Positions 25,488-38,622 of a DNA stretch of 64,000 nucleotides are shown here, one piece after another. Location of the stretch: assembly GCA_002897115.2 (NCBI GenBank), contig BCIH01000008.1, positions 1,086,945 through 1,150,944 on the forward strand. Direction: 5' to 3'. Under the pieces are notes generated by a model. The model made no database searches. It was not told the DNA's origin and saw only the letters and a list, made by a program, of their open reading frames with translations. The stretch is from Prototheca cutis (Eukaryota > Chlorophyta > Trebouxiophyceae > Chlorellales > Chlorellaceae). Position numbers and translations under genes: made by a program. Each line of letters opens with the position of its first letter. The first letter of the stretch is position 1.

Positions 25488-26439
25488 ATGGGTGACGAGC
25501 TGGGCAGGTCGCTCAAGGGCAAGCGGGCTGTGATCGTGCCCGCTGACTCCCACACGGGCTCCGCCGTGGCGGAGGCCTTTGCCCAACGTGGCGCCGAGCT
25601 CATCCTAGGCGCTCAGGACACTCACGCTCTCCACGACATCGCTGCTCGAGTCAGAGGGGGGTCTGGCTTCGACGCAGCCGCCTGCGAAACCCTGGAAATC
25701 AACCCCACGGACTCCAGCCAGGCAAGTGCGTGGGACTCGCAATGGTCGGGGGTGCATGTCGTACGATCCTTTTGTCCTCCTGCACGGGATTAGATGCTCC
25801 TCATCTAGTGGAAGGTCAGGCAGCCTGCTGTCAAACACCGTGCGGAAAGCAGCCTCCCTGCAGATCCTCAATGCGTGCAAGAGCATCGCCGAGCGGCACG
25901 GCGCAGTGGACATCCTCGTAATCTGTGCAGGTCTGTGTGTTTTTTAGCATGTACTGTGATGTGCACATGCAGAGCTCGATACGCGTCCCATGTTGGAAAA
26001 GAGCATGTTTTGCGTGGCAGTCGGCAAAGCTGCCAGATGCACTGCAAAATTCTCGCGTTAGCGAGGCCCTGAAACCCACTGCATGATCTTCGGTCCCTAC
26101 CAGAACCCAATCCTCTGAACCACCCCAATCTAGTACAGATGCCATGGACGATGTAGGCGACAGCGACTCGGGCAGCGGCAGCGAGGCGGGGTCAGACGTG
26201 CCCAGCGCATTGGACTTGCTGGCACAGGGGCTGGTGCCTTGCCTGAGCCCGCAGGGCGCACTGCTGCTCATGGAGCTTGACTACCGGGGCCGCACGCACT
26301 CGGACGCGCTGCGCGCTTGGGCTCGCGATAACGCGGCCGACCTGGGACGAAGGGGCGTCGCCTTTCACCTGGTCGGCGCAGGCGCCGGGCCGCCGGGCAC
26401 GGTGATTGATGCGGGAGCTGCCGCACTCCAGGCCCTCAG
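25488..26439 (+). CDS. Degenerate short-chain dehydrogenase-like protein (3' end unassigned)
   Basis: Exons 25488-25721, 25864-25930 and 26139-26439 join in phase. The Rossmann start is LKGKRAVIVPADSHTGSAVAE, where the usual TGxxxGxG is altered, and the NNAG motif appears as DILVICAG. In the segment that aligns with the catalytic YxxxK helix the sequence reads GRTHSDALRAWAR, so neither Tyr nor Lys is in place. The downstream GVAFHLVGAGAGPPGTVID resembles the SDR region leading to the PG motif. The protein is therefore probably a catalytically dead SDR or a decaying gene. The first intron begins with GC (CAG|GCAAGT). A donor at 26439 implies further exons that I could not place. The start is the ATG at 25488; an upstream exon is possible. 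Confidence 0.6.
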
Positions 26440-29400
26440 GTCGTTTGTGCGCTTTTTGTTTCTGGTGACGAGGTGCTGGTTCGCATTGTCAAAGTTGCCA
26501 GCGGGGCATGTGCGTTGCTCTCGAGCGAATTTCACTGGTTTAATCACTGGCAAGGCCAATCGAGCTGCTGCTGAACAACTTCCCTTTCCTACTCAAATCA
26601 TTGTGTCCAGGGAGCAGCTGTAGCAAACACAAACAAGATGGCTGGCGAGCAGGCTCGCCCTGACCTTTCCCACTAAACATAACGCTCTGATGACTTGCAG
26701 CACAGGCCCCAAACCCTTCCTGTGCTTGCTCGACTGCGGCTTGCGGGTTGGAGGACCACCATTACAGAAATTCCATGCTTGCGTTGCATCGGCAGGCGAG
26801 TCACACATGGTTCCTCCGTCGGACTCCAGGGCCGTTGAGTCTCCTCTGGACAAGATCTTTCATGTTGAGGACAACCGTGGTTGTCCTCAGATTCACAGCC
26901 CAGTTTTGCCTGAGCTTGAACCCCCGTCCGACAACCTGCGAATTGAACCACGGGCAGCGACGATTTCGATGCGACTGTCATACCCTGTTGCTTTCCATAC
27001 TTGTATTAATGCCAGTCGGTGCCGCAGGCATGCAAAAACAATAAATCAGACAAGCAGGCTTGGCAGAGGGTCAGAGTGGTGCATAACAACTTCCTGTTTC
27101 ATCAAAAGGGGCCACCCCTTAAGAACAGGTCTGTGGTGGTTGGTTCTTCACCCCCTTGTGCCAAGCGCACAGTGTGACAAGTTCAACGGCCAACCCTGTC
27201 GCACCGCCTCACCTCGCAGCTGGGGGGTTTGTCCCTGGGGAGGAACATGTCTCTGGACGAGAACATGTAATTCAGACATATTCAGGAGCCCGATGATGCT
27301 TTGAATTCTCTGGATCGACGTTCCTGGATGCGCTGCCTGGTGCCTGAATGCCAACAGACTACACATCCTCCTGAACGAGTGCCATCTATACATGATGGTG
27401 GTGGGTGGAGGGGTGGGGGCGTCAGTGCAAGAGTAAGCCCCGTTGAGTTGACGATGGGGAGCGCACACGAGGTGCTCCCCCCATCGCCGGCCACATGACT
27501 GTAACTATGGCGAGCTGCCACGCCTGTCGAGCTCAGAGGTGCCGAGAAGGGACCCTGGCGGGGCACGAGGCTCCGACGGGACCCGCCCCCCGGCACCACC
27601 CAAGCAAGGCAGGCGAGGGTCCTCCCCTTTCGGGGTGGCACTCTCTGCCTCGTCGCCCGGGGACTTTCTCCCAGTACATGGTCGCCCTCCGCCGGGCCTA
27701 GACCCGGACAGGCAGCGTCCCGTAGGACGAGTGCCGGGCCCGGGGCCCAGGGAGGGCAGCGGATCAGCGGCCTCCGCAACGCGAGGTTGCAGTGGCAAGG
27801 TTGTACCGAAGTGGCCCTTTGCACTGCGCCCTTACCATTCTGGTGGTGTTTGGAGAGCGCCATAAGTCAATCGGTCGAAGGAGGCGACGCCACATCGTCA
27901 CCATGCCTGCTGGGACTCCCTGCATGGAGGCGGTCATCCGTTTGGGGGAAAGCGTCTTGTAAAAATCGCAGCTGCGGAGACAGCGTCTTTTTGATGGAAG
28001 ACTTTCAAAGCAGCAAAAAAAATTACAATTGTGCGCGACGGGGTTCCATCAGATAGTGGTGCATGTAAGAGTATCAACAGAGATGTTTCAGACAAGCGAC
28101 GTTACTATGGTTATTTCTCATCACCTGGGACGTCCGTAGCGCACAAGAATTCAAACATGCCATAACAGCAGCATCCCAAGGGAGGAGGGGGGGGGTTGAA
28201 CCACGCACCTCGTTCATCAGCATTGTTTACTTGCGGCAGCAGACTGGGAGCTCTCGCCTGCTCAGCTTGCCACATGGGTGCCCATGCATCATCTCGACGG
28301 AGGCTCTGCTGCCTGCGTGGGAAGAGCGCAGCCAGGCACGAATGTGTGAGATGGCCTAGGCGATCAATCTGAACGAACAAGGTGCCGCACAATCCATAAC
28401 GTCGCACGCAGCATGAGATGATGGGGGGCACGTGAGCAGGTTCAACTTGAGAAAAAAAGAAACGTGAACAGGCCCCAAAAGCCCTCAGTTCAGGTCTCCA
28501 AATAATTTTCTCTACACAGTCGGTGACTGCTCAGTAGAACGAAAGTTATTTTTTGACATCCTTGGGCCCATCAAGGTGAGTCAGGACGAAAGAAAGAAAC
28601 GGGAACCAAACATATGTGGCACGGGTCGGCGATCATTTCTTCTCACAGACAGCGGGCGTTTGTATTGCTGTCTCCGAAGGTGTCCTAAGAATTTTGATCG
28701 GGTGTATCTCCTCATCCCCACGCGCACACTGACACGGCACAAATAGAAAGAGCAACAGACACAAACCCAAGAAGATCGTCAGTCAGTCAAGGTCAGAAAG
28801 AACGCAGCGAAAATGTTCGTGTCTCATCAAGCTTTTCAGCTCAGAAACCATGTCACGAACGGTGTCATCATCCCTTGCTGCTCTTCAAAGCCGGAGAATG
28901 CAGACAGCGATGCCAACTAGGCAAAGTAGTATAGGGGTCGGAAGCGTGGAGGGCACCACCTGGGCCCTGCCAAAAGGACATGCTCATTCCAAGCACCCAC
29001 ATACCGTGATTGATTGATTGATGAAGTCAGTCCATTCCGTCCAGGCAGGGCTTGTTCAAGATGGGCCGCCTGCATGCAATGTTCCAACAGGTCAGAGTCA
29101 GCTCACACCACCTGTTGCAGATGCACAAGACAGGGGGTGGAGAGTGCCACAAAAGGTCAAGTGTGATGTCGCTGTGCTGCTTGTCGGGGTGGCAACCGAG
29201 GAAGCCGGCCCCGATCAAAAGCGCAACGGTTGATCTCCTCGGGGTCAAGGTGGTATGGGACAGGCTCGTCTCATGGCCTCGAGACGGCTGTACGGAGGAT
29301 ATCCCGAGGCTTGCATGCAGGCAGGCCGGGCCACCCATGGGATGGGTCCCGGCCTCTTCACAAGCATCGCAACACCGCCCTCAGGAATGCTTGAAGTGTC

Positions 29401-29904
29401 CACAAAAGGATTCAGTTCTCAAAGATTATATTCAACATCTTAGGGCGGCTACAACACTGCACAGACATGCCCAGAAAACGCAGTCGCGGCGCGCACCTTG
29501 CCAGCCCAGAGCCAGCGATGCCTGCATGGCACCGAACCGGGCTTCCCAGTCCGGTGTCATCGGCATGCGAAGTATCCCGCTGGGCAATGCGATGTTCAGG
29601 AGGGAATCCGTAAAACGATAAAATGCATGCCTTTCTCAGAGATGATGGAAACTTTATGTGCATTGATGGCGGGCCACTGGAGGCTGCCCCAGGGTCGAGT
29701 GCTTTGCTTTGGTGGAAAAATGCAGAAATCGCAAAAACAATCCCCCTTTCCCGCACTCGCGCCAGGGGGTGGTCATCCCGCATGGCAAGGCTCCACCCAA
29801 GGGCCCAGGCGACAACGCTGTTCCACCCTACCTGATTGAACAACATCTTTCAAGTTTTCGTTAAGACCTGGGGTCTGCGCTTGGGAGGGCGTGTTGGCCG
29901 TGGA
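26440..29904. other. Gene-poor 3.5-kb stretch; part is A/T-rich
   Basis: No protein gene was recognised on either strand. Missing terminal exons of the SDR-like gene may lie in the first few hundred bases. The part from about 27.9 to 29.1 kb is visibly richer in A/T than the rest of the window. It has several short T-runs and could hold non-coding RNA genes, but no tRNA, snRNA or snoRNA could be matched by eye. The longest frame (26690-27304, plus) has no domain and low-quality composition. Confidence 0.45.
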
Positions 29905-30814
29905 ATGGCAGCTCGCCAGGTTGCAAGGAAGGCCTTGGGCCTTGGGGCACACCACGTGAGCCCTGCAAAGACTGTGGAGCACGGCAAGGCCACCCTGTTT
30001 TTCCGTGAGGTGCGTGACGGATCGCTAGCCTGAGCACGGGCTGGTAGAGCTCCCGGATCAAGAGGGGCTTGTGGGCTTGCTCGTACCAGGGCTCGCTTTT
30101 CCGACCCTGCGCTTGGCGCCTCCCGCAGGTGTGCCGGGTCCTGCCATGGGTTCGTCGCACGTACAAGCTTGAGGAGCTGACGACAGTGCCCGAGCTCCGG
30201 CGAGTGGTGAACAAGATGTTCCGTGAGAACGCGGACGTGAAGAACCAGGAAGTGGTGGACCTGCTCATCTACAAGGGCCGCGAGGAGCTCCAGGTAAGGA
30301 AGCTTGGCTAAAGCAGAAGTGTGGGTCCATTTTCTTGTTCGAATGGGATGCTGCGTGTGTGGATTGGTTGGCACGGGTGTGCAGTGACGATGCGTGAGGG
30401 TGGGGACTCCCGGACGCTCGGCTCTGTGTGTGCGCTCCGGCGGTTGGCCGCAGGCACAAGCCCTCACCGTGCTGGTCATAACCCGCTCATTTTCACCGTT
30501 TTATTGCCCTATTTCCAATTCGTTTGGGGCAGTGGCTGTGCCTTGTGGTTTCCCGCGAGATCGCTGGGCAGCAGTAGTCGCACCCCGCTGTGTGTCCTCC
30601 ACTGTCCTGCACCGTCCAAGCACAGTCTGTGACTGCCCCCCCCCCCCCCCCCCCCGGGCACACACACAACCCCGTTTTGCAGTTGGTCATCATGCAGCAC
30701 AAGCAGCGGCATCACTTGATCGACAAATACGTGCGCCTGCCCACGAGCACGGAGGGCGTGGTCCAGGAAACTGAGGCGTCACCGTTCCTCCAGCAGTTTT
30801 ACCTGGCGAACTGA
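29905..30814 (+). CDS. NDUFA6: NADH:ubiquinone oxidoreductase subunit NDUFA6 (B14, LYR family)
   Basis: Exons 29905-30009, 30129-30293 and 30683-30814 join in phase to 133 residues. Diagnostic parts are FFREVCRVLPWVRRTY at the LYR region, VVNKMFRENADVKNQEVVDLLIYKGREELQ in the middle, and the end ETEASPFLQQFYLAN, which matches the conserved C-terminus of B14. The subunit belongs to the matrix arm of mitochondrial complex I and binds the acyl carrier protein. The LYR tripeptide itself is changed to LFF. Intron 2 has a run of 20 C shortly before the acceptor. TGTAA at 30863-30867 follows the stop. Confidence 0.92.
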
Positions 30815-31011
30815 CCGGCCTGTATACTCGCCTGGAAGGCGCAAGAAGAATGGCGGTGATGATGTAACAACAGCATTGGACAATGGTGGTCACAGGAGTG
30901 TGTTTTTTTGGTTGGGTAGGGCGGGCCTGGTTGGTGGCACTGTGCAGGGCAAATCTCTGTGGGAAGGATTCCCTTGAAAAAAACCGATGGAAGGGGTTCG
31001 TCCTAAGTCCG

Positions 31012-32187
31012 TCATTGATGCTCGTCCCAAGAAAACTCGTGGGGCCAACGTTGTGCTGCGGCATAGAGGTTGCCCATGCCGCCCGTGTGCAGCATGAGCA
31101 CCCGATGAGCAGCATCTTCCCGCTGTGCCGCCGCCAATTCTTCCGCCACTTCCCAAGCGGCCAACGTCCACAGCGGGTCCAGGAGGATGCCCGTGCACGC
31201 TGCGATGCGCCGCACGCGCTCGCCATCTCCCGGCAGAATGCGGCCAAACTTTCGTCTCCGGGGCCGTTCCATCCAGTCTATCCGCGCCAGTGCGGCAGCG
31301 GCCGTGCTGGATGGGAGGTTGTATTGAACTTCCGCTGCAGCCAGCAGCGACATGGCAGAGGCGTGCAGTTCCTGTGGCCCCGCGGCCACCGCGACGCCCG
31401 TGATGCGCCAGCCTGGGGGGGCGCACAACGCGCATCCCAGGGCCAGGCCCGCCGCCGTCGCCCCCGTGCCACAGTCTACCACGAGCATCGTTGGCTTTGT
31501 TGGATCCTGACCTACCAGCCAGCGCACCAGGCGCACAGAGCCCAGCAGTGCCGCGGGCAATGCTACGCCCTCGGGGAGCAGCACAATGTTGTTGGTGGGA
31601 ACCCCTCCTGCCTGCAGCTCCACAGCTCGGTGCTCCAGCATGGCCTGTCGATCGGCAAACTCGCGACGGGGCACGTAGCGCAGGCTGCCGCCGGCCAGCA
31701 GGCCATGCAGCAGCCCGTTGCCGGTCGGAATGGCAGGGCGTTCGCCACGGATGAGTAAGTGTGCACGTACCCTCCCTCTCGACCGTGCTGCCAGTGCAGC
31801 GATTGCGGCGAGATTGGCAGATTGCGCCCCGCCGCAGGCGACCACGTCGCGGCAGCCGCATGCCAGCAGCTCTGGCCATAGCGCGTCTAGCTTGCGCAGC
31901 TTGTTCCCGTGGACGATGGGGTCGGCGAGGTCGTCGCGCAAGATGGCAAAACCCCCGGTCTCGGTAACCTCCGCGTCGGGTCTTGGCAGCAGCCATGCGC
32001 GGTCCAGCAGCCTGCTGACATTGTCATCATGTGTGCTCGCAGTGCTGCTTGACTCACGGCGCATGCATCGCCATACCACATGACTAGAGGCGCAGACATG
32101 TCCAATCAAGTGTAGGCGGACCCTAGGGGCCTGGCCCAGCCAGGCAGCCCGCCGCCAGCCCGGGCAACCCCTGAGCCCCATCATCAT
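31012..32187 (-). CDS. PLP-dependent D-cysteine desulfhydrase / ACC deaminase family enzyme
   Basis: A single exon of 391 residues. The PLP-lysine motif is present as IVHGNKLRKLD, preceded by RDDLADP. Further family signatures are CGGAQSANLAAIAALAA, VVDCGTGATAAGLALG (phosphate-binding loop) and LMLHTGGMGNLY near the C-terminus. Members of this family release pyruvate, ammonia and H2S from D-cysteine, or deaminate ACC; which substrate is used cannot be told from sequence by eye, and plant-like proteins are usually D-cysteine desulfhydrases. The first 50 residues are Arg-rich and non-acidic, consistent with a mitochondrial presequence. It is divergently transcribed from the KDO8P synthase gene, with a 352-bp shared upstream region. 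Confidence 0.87.
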   Translation of the reverse strand: MMMGLRGCPGWRRAAWLGQAPRVRLHLIGHVCASSHVVWRCMRRESSSTASTHDDNVSRLLDRAWLLPRPDAEVTETGGFAILRDDLADPIVHGNKLRKLDALWPELLACGCRDVVACGGAQSANLAAIAALAARSRGRVRAHLLIRGERPAIPTGNGLLHGLLAGGSLRYVPRREFADRQAMLEHRAVELQAGGVPTNNIVLLPEGVALPAALLGSVRLVRWLVGQDPTKPTMLVVDCGTGATAAGLALGCALCAPPGWRITGVAVAAGPQELHASAMSLLAAAEVQYNLPSSTAAAALARIDWMERPRRRKFGRILPGDGERVRRIAACTGILLDPLWTLAAWEVAEELAAAQREDAAHRVLMLHTGGMGNLYAAAQRWPHEFSWDEHQ

Positions 32188-32539
32188 GGCTCCGTATTAT
32201 CATCGCATGCTCGCTTCACTCAGGCCACGCAGGGCATGCCTGATGCACATGGAGTGCTCTGGAGTGAACCAAAAACCCCCTGAACATGGTAATGGCTTTG
32301 CAAAGGGAGGGCCATGTTTCTAGGCACAGGGTGCGCATCGAACTAACCCCCCTCCCCGGGAGGGAGGGGGGAAGCCGATTTCGAAAGCCCAAACTTCGAC
32401 TGGGAGCGATCAAGATCGGCGACCGGGGCGCATGCTTCAGCGCCGCGCCGCACACAAGAATTCCAGGCATCCAATGGCTTCCCACCGCATTCAACATTCA
32501 TTACCTTCACACGGAGCTATCCAGGGATCGACAGACGCA
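32188..32539. promoter_or_regulatory. Divergent upstream region of the desulfhydrase-like and KdsA genes
   Basis: This 352-bp spacer separates two genes that run outward from it, so both promoters should lie here. No obvious TATA box or repeated operator was seen. Confidence 0.35.
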
Positions 32540-34276
<1,737 letters not shown>

Positions 34277-34855
34277 TTATGTCATGTGGGCGTTCAGGCC
34301 AACGTGTGCTGGTCCACCACCATTCCTGGAATCTGTTGCTCTTGCTAGAAAGGATGCCGTGGGCTTGAGCTCGTGTCTGCAGCGTTTTGGGACCATCTGT
34401 TGCGTTGAAGACATGATGGTTGGCCGGGCATCCCATGATAACCAATGGGGCATGGACAAGAGGGGCCTGGGGGCTCATGCAGGCCACAATCCCCCAAGAT
34501 TGGGTCGTGGCACGACTGTGGAAGCCTCAGAAAGAGGCGCAATCAGAACAGAAGAATGACTCTGCTAGCACATCTTGCTGCAGCAAGACATCTGGAGTGA
34601 CGTGTTTTCCGAGAAAGCAACTGGCCTGCTTGCCTTCCAATGGCTAGCCAGATCATGGCAGGACTGGCAGGCGCAGAAACATGCCCCCTTGGCCATGACC
34701 GCGTTGTAATGGTATTCGTCATGTCTGACCATGGCCACGTGAAATGTGAATGATGGCGGTCGCGTGTCCTCCGTTTCATGGACACGATCCAAATCTAACA
34801 GATCGTGCCCGAGTTCCGACACTATCAGAAAAGATATGAGGTCGCTTTGTATCAT
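34277..34855. other. Spacer, no gene seen
   Basis: This contains the 3' flank of the KDO8P synthase gene up to the right end of Fanzor element copy 2. No feature was recognised. Confidence 0.5.
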
Positions 34856-35101
34856 TACCATGCAGGGCCAAAATTATGCAACCAGCTCAGCCAGTGACAG
34901 CGTCATATCACCCCGGGGGTTGCTGGGCATCACGGATGGCCGCAAATTTTCACTCTCTGCAGGGCCATAGGAAGGTGGATGACCATCTTAATGATGGACC
35001 ACCTCCGGGGCTGTTTTCCCTTCCCGGGGGAGGGGAGGAGCCCCGGGGGTTCCCACCCCCAGTTGGGAAGGCTATAACCTTTCAGGATGGATACATGTTC
35101 A
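34856..35101 (-). ncRNA. Structured Fanzor 3' tail, candidate guide RNA region, copy 2
   Basis: This is the counterpart of 578-815 in copy 1. The 38-base composite hairpin keeps its outer stem (GGGGCT with AGCCCC) while the inner arms have several changes, most of which leave the bases able to pair. The small CCATC/GATGG hairpin is identical. The first hairpin of copy 1 is weaker here because of one mismatch. Confidence 0.45.
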
Positions 35102-36238
35102 TCAGCACTGCGGCTTTGGGCACTGGAAGCACAGAGGCCGCTTGCCGGTCTTCCGCAGGTGTTCCACGATGTGCCTCATGTTCAGACACGCCATCAAGTC
35201 TCTGTTCCAGAGACTATGCTCGCCCTTCAAGGGGTGGCACTTCTCGTTGGTGAAGTGCAGCAGCCCGTGGCACACCACTGTGGGCGTCTGCTCCCTGCGG
35301 TACGGGTGTGGGTTGGGCACGCGGAGGAACATCTCCACTGTGCACTCCTCGTGTTTGCAGGCCGGGCAGCGCTTGGAGGTGCGGAACTCGTCGATGAGCA
35401 CGACCTTGAACCCCGCCTTGACCAGCGCCTGCAGCAGCCCGACGTGCGGCATCGGCTCGTGGTAGCGTGCTGCGCCCAGCGAGCAGTCGCTGACGACCAG
35501 CGTCGCGCCGTTCGCGAACTTGCGCAGGCGCGCGATGACCGCCGCGTAGGCCTTTTGCCGGTAAATGTACGCCCAAAGACGGAGCTTCCGGAAGATGGGC
35601 TTGGCATAGTGCTTGCTGAGCGTCGGCTCGACNTNGCNGAACACGCGCAGGTACGCCAAGAAGTCTGCCACCGTGCAGGCCCTGGTGCCATTGGGCACCT
35701 CGGTGGCCAGGCGCCGCAGGGCCTTGCGCACACCCTTGGTCATGAGCCTCTGGAGCAGCCTCCGGAACTTGCGTGACCGTGTGAGGAACACTCACTCCCT
35801 GCTGCTGATCCGCATGGTCAGGCGGCGTCCCTTCCCATGGCTCGAGTCCTCGTGCATGCAGTACATCAAGTCCCTGCGGCTGGGGTCGATGAACACACAC
35901 TTGCCCAGCTGCTCCAGCTCCTCGGGGCTGAGGTCATCGACGTAGCGCAGGCCCTCGAGGCCTCGGCGTCTCACGACCCTGCGTCGTGCGGCCGGCTGCT
36001 GTGTATCCGCGCGGTCCTGCTCCTTCCGGCGGTCCTTGACGTTGAGGATCAGGTTCATGGTGCCCCGCACATTGTTGCCAAAGTACTTGCGAACGTTGGC
36101 CTCCACCGCTGCGCACTGGGTTTTCCCCCCAGTACTTGGCATCCTGCACGTCAAGCAGAACGGGAACTCACGAGCTGATGTCGACTTGGCTCTCCTAGTC
36201 GTCCAGAAGACCGTGGAACCTGCGCTGCCAGGTCGCAC
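35102..36238 (-). pseudogene. Fanzor-like nuclease with an in-frame stop
   Basis: One reading frame runs from 36238 to the stop at 35102-35104 but is interrupted by TGA at 35794-35792, between ...MRISSRE and VFLTRSRK. The first half carries the RuvC-I segment KCVFIDPSRRDLMYCM. The second half carries LIDEFRTSKRCPAC (RuvC-II Glu) and WNRDLMAC (RuvC-III Asp), so all three acidic catalytic residues remain. The second zinc-ribbon pair is damaged: copy 1 reads RCTNEKC, this copy HFTNEKC. Three ambiguous bases lie at 35633, 35635 and 35638. Further N-terminal coding sequence probably lies in another frame at about 36195-36350 (AKRMARDFWGSGREVHQNAM), joined through an intron. The best reading is a decaying copy. 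Confidence 0.75.
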
Positions 36239-36419
36239 GCACTGACGCCTTGACGGTCGTCATGGCGTTTTGGTGCACCTCCCGCCCACTACCCCAAAAG
36301 TCGCGGGCCATTCGCTTTGCACCCGTTATTGTAATGGGTACCTGAAATAGGAGGTCAGCGGGGAGTCCCCGTATGTTATACCGAGTTCCCACTGGCCGAC
36401 CCGCCTCGGGAAACCTGGT

Positions 36420-36470
36420 GTCGTGCCAGGGGGTCAATTTCCGGGACCTTCTAAAACCTCCTGGCACGAC
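36420..36470. repeat. 11-bp perfect inverted repeat
   Basis: GTCGTGCCAGG at 36420-36430 is repeated as CCTGGCACGAC at 36460-36470 with a 29-base loop. It lies upstream of the Fanzor coding region of copy 2, where the left end of the element would be expected. Confidence 0.6.
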
Positions 36471-36480
36471 CCGTCCTACT

Positions 36481-37220
36481 GCCGAGAAGGAGCCAAACCC
36501 ATCCTCTGAGCGACGCGGCTAGGGAATGCGGTCCAACAGGCATTTCGTCTGATAAACATGCCCTTGCTGTGCAGGTGGGAGTCGACCAGTCTCGAGAAGG
36601 TTTCATCATTTTTGCCCTGCACTGTAGAGATACGTTCCTCTGGGCAGTGCGCGGGGTGCATCAGTACCGCCATGATTATAACGTGCTCCGATGGCACAAT
36701 ACTCGAGCCTTCTTTTTGTATTTTGCTTGTCCAGCACAAGGCGTGCCGTGATCTGATCGACAACCCTGGCCGCCACATTCTGCGGCGCACTGCACAGTTC
36801 GCACGACGGTCTGGATTGCACGAGGCCAAGCACAGCTACTGATCCATGCTTTTGGAACCATAGAACGTGATTCTCTTGTTTTGCTCGTCTGGAATAGGCG
36901 CAGCGGTTATACGAGCAGCCAAGTCTGGGCCCCAACATACCGAGGTGAGCTTGCCGCGTTCAGCCAGTGCCTGGGGGAATGGACATTTGGATGCAATACT
37001 GCCCAAGCACAGTCACTGCTGAAACAGTTTCATGATGAACTGTGTCACGCCAGTATGAGGGTGACTGGAAATGCAAGCCGGTTGCGAATGGGCACTGCAT
37101 TGTCTGGACTGGGTTTTCTATACATGCACCATCTAGAAACCCCGGCAAAACAGACGGTTGGACTTAGCAGGAGTCCCTGTTCATGCAGACATGCTGAGCT
37201 CCGGGACTGATGCTTGCCGG
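36481..37220. other. Spacer, no gene seen
   Basis: This lies between the inferred left limit of Fanzor copy 2 and the helicase start. It should hold the helicase promoter. A short plus-strand frame at 36881-37210 has no domain. Confidence 0.45.
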
Positions 37221-38555
37221 ATGGGGCCTGAGGTGGGGCACTACCCCCTGCTGGGTCTCGACAGCGACTGGGGTCCCGTGGACGTTGCCAGATATGCTGC
37301 GGGGATGAAGAAGCTCATCGAGTTGGAACGGAGGGAGGACAGACGACAGTCGGCCGGCGGTGTGCCTGCCAAGGACGGCGCCACCCAGCCAACGGGGGAC
37401 CTGCCAAACTTAAAGCTGGTCAACATCGAAAACGGCCTGCTGGACCGGAGCCTCCTTACATTTGTCAATGCAAAGGTTAGTAGTCAGTTGAGGTGCTGGG
37501 TCGTATGGTGGGATTGAGTTCAAGGAGGATGCATCCTGCATTGCGGACGCCACATTCCCCTAGGAACAGTTGGCCACCGGCACAAGCTGCTGTCCTTGGG
37601 CCATTCTTTCTCTAACCAAGCAGATGGCCTGCACCATCCATAGATTCACGCCCCTTTTTGCGCACCCACCCGTACACTCCCCCTCGTGCAGGGTGTGCCG
37701 CCGCACCCGCTGCCTCCGCACCGGCTGACAGTTCGGCGGTCGGTGTTAGTGAAGACGGAGCCGGAGGAAGCCAAGGGCACGTGGCAGCCTGTGGGGCAAG
37801 GCATTGTATGGAAATGCAGTGAGGGCTCGATTACTGTGGCAGTGGACAGCGAGCTCGATGCCGACCCCAGCGCAGTGTTTTGGCTGGAGCCGACAGCAGA
37901 GGAGGCAACCTACAATCGCATGCTGGCCGCCTTGCGGACGCTGGAGCTCGTGAGCTCGGCCGGGTCCTCAACGCTGGTCGACGTCTGCTTTGGACGCACG
38001 CCTCCTGGGCCGCCCCTTGCCGACTGGCAGGATCCCGTGGTCTGGATCAACGAGGGACTGGACGCCTCACAGAAGGAGGCGGTGACCATGGCACTCCGCT
38101 CGCCAGATGTGGCGCTCATCCATGGCCCGCCAGGAACGGGGAAGACCACCGCCGTGATTGAATACATCCTCCAGGTGTTCCCCAGGGCTTTTCTTTTGAA
38201 TCAGATGGGATGGAGTTTGGGAAGATTTTGGGGTGGGCTCTTCTCCACCAGTCCACAGGGTCCTCCATGTTTGTATCGCCATTGTCGTCAATAAACTTCC
38301 AGAAAATCTGCACGAAGAACACCTGCGCCACGCAAAATCTACAAGCACTCGCGCAGGAAGTGAAGCGCGGGTCGCGGGTGCTGGCGTGCGCGGCTTCCAA
38401 CATAGCCGTGGACAACCTGGTCTTGCGCCTGGCGGCCACAAGTACCACCGTTGTGCGGTTGGGCCACCCGGCAAGGCTGCTTCCCCAGGTGGGACTTTGG
38501 AAGGTGGAATCGTTATTTTTGTGATGTCACCGCATCTGTGCCCCAGACAGGCCAT

Positions 38556-38622
<67 letters not shown>

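Larger units (their letters stand above)
34856..36480 (-). mobile_element. Fanzor (eukaryotic TnpB-like) element, copy 2, decayed
   Basis: The element is inverted relative to copy 1. Its right end at 34856 is the point where similarity to copy 1 stops. It includes the hairpin-rich tail (34856-35101) and a broken nuclease gene (35102 to about 36350). The left limit is uncertain because copy 1 is cut off before that point. The value given is just beyond an 11-bp inverted repeat (36420-36430 with 36460-36470) upstream of the coding region. Confidence 0.65.

Noticed and set aside
26690..27304. 204-codon ORF starting with ATG in the gene-poor stretch
   Set aside because: No domain, Cys/Arg-rich random-looking composition and no supporting splice pattern.
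28180..28310. tRNA-like A-box and B-box words on the minus strand (TGGC...AGCAGG and GGTTCAACCCC)
   Set aside because: The bases around the supposed T loop do not form a 5-bp stem and no anticodon arm fits.
35792..35794. In-frame TGA in Fanzor copy 2 as a selenocysteine codon
   Set aside because: No reason exists for selenocysteine at this site; the same copy has also lost a zinc-ribbon cysteine, so decay is simpler.
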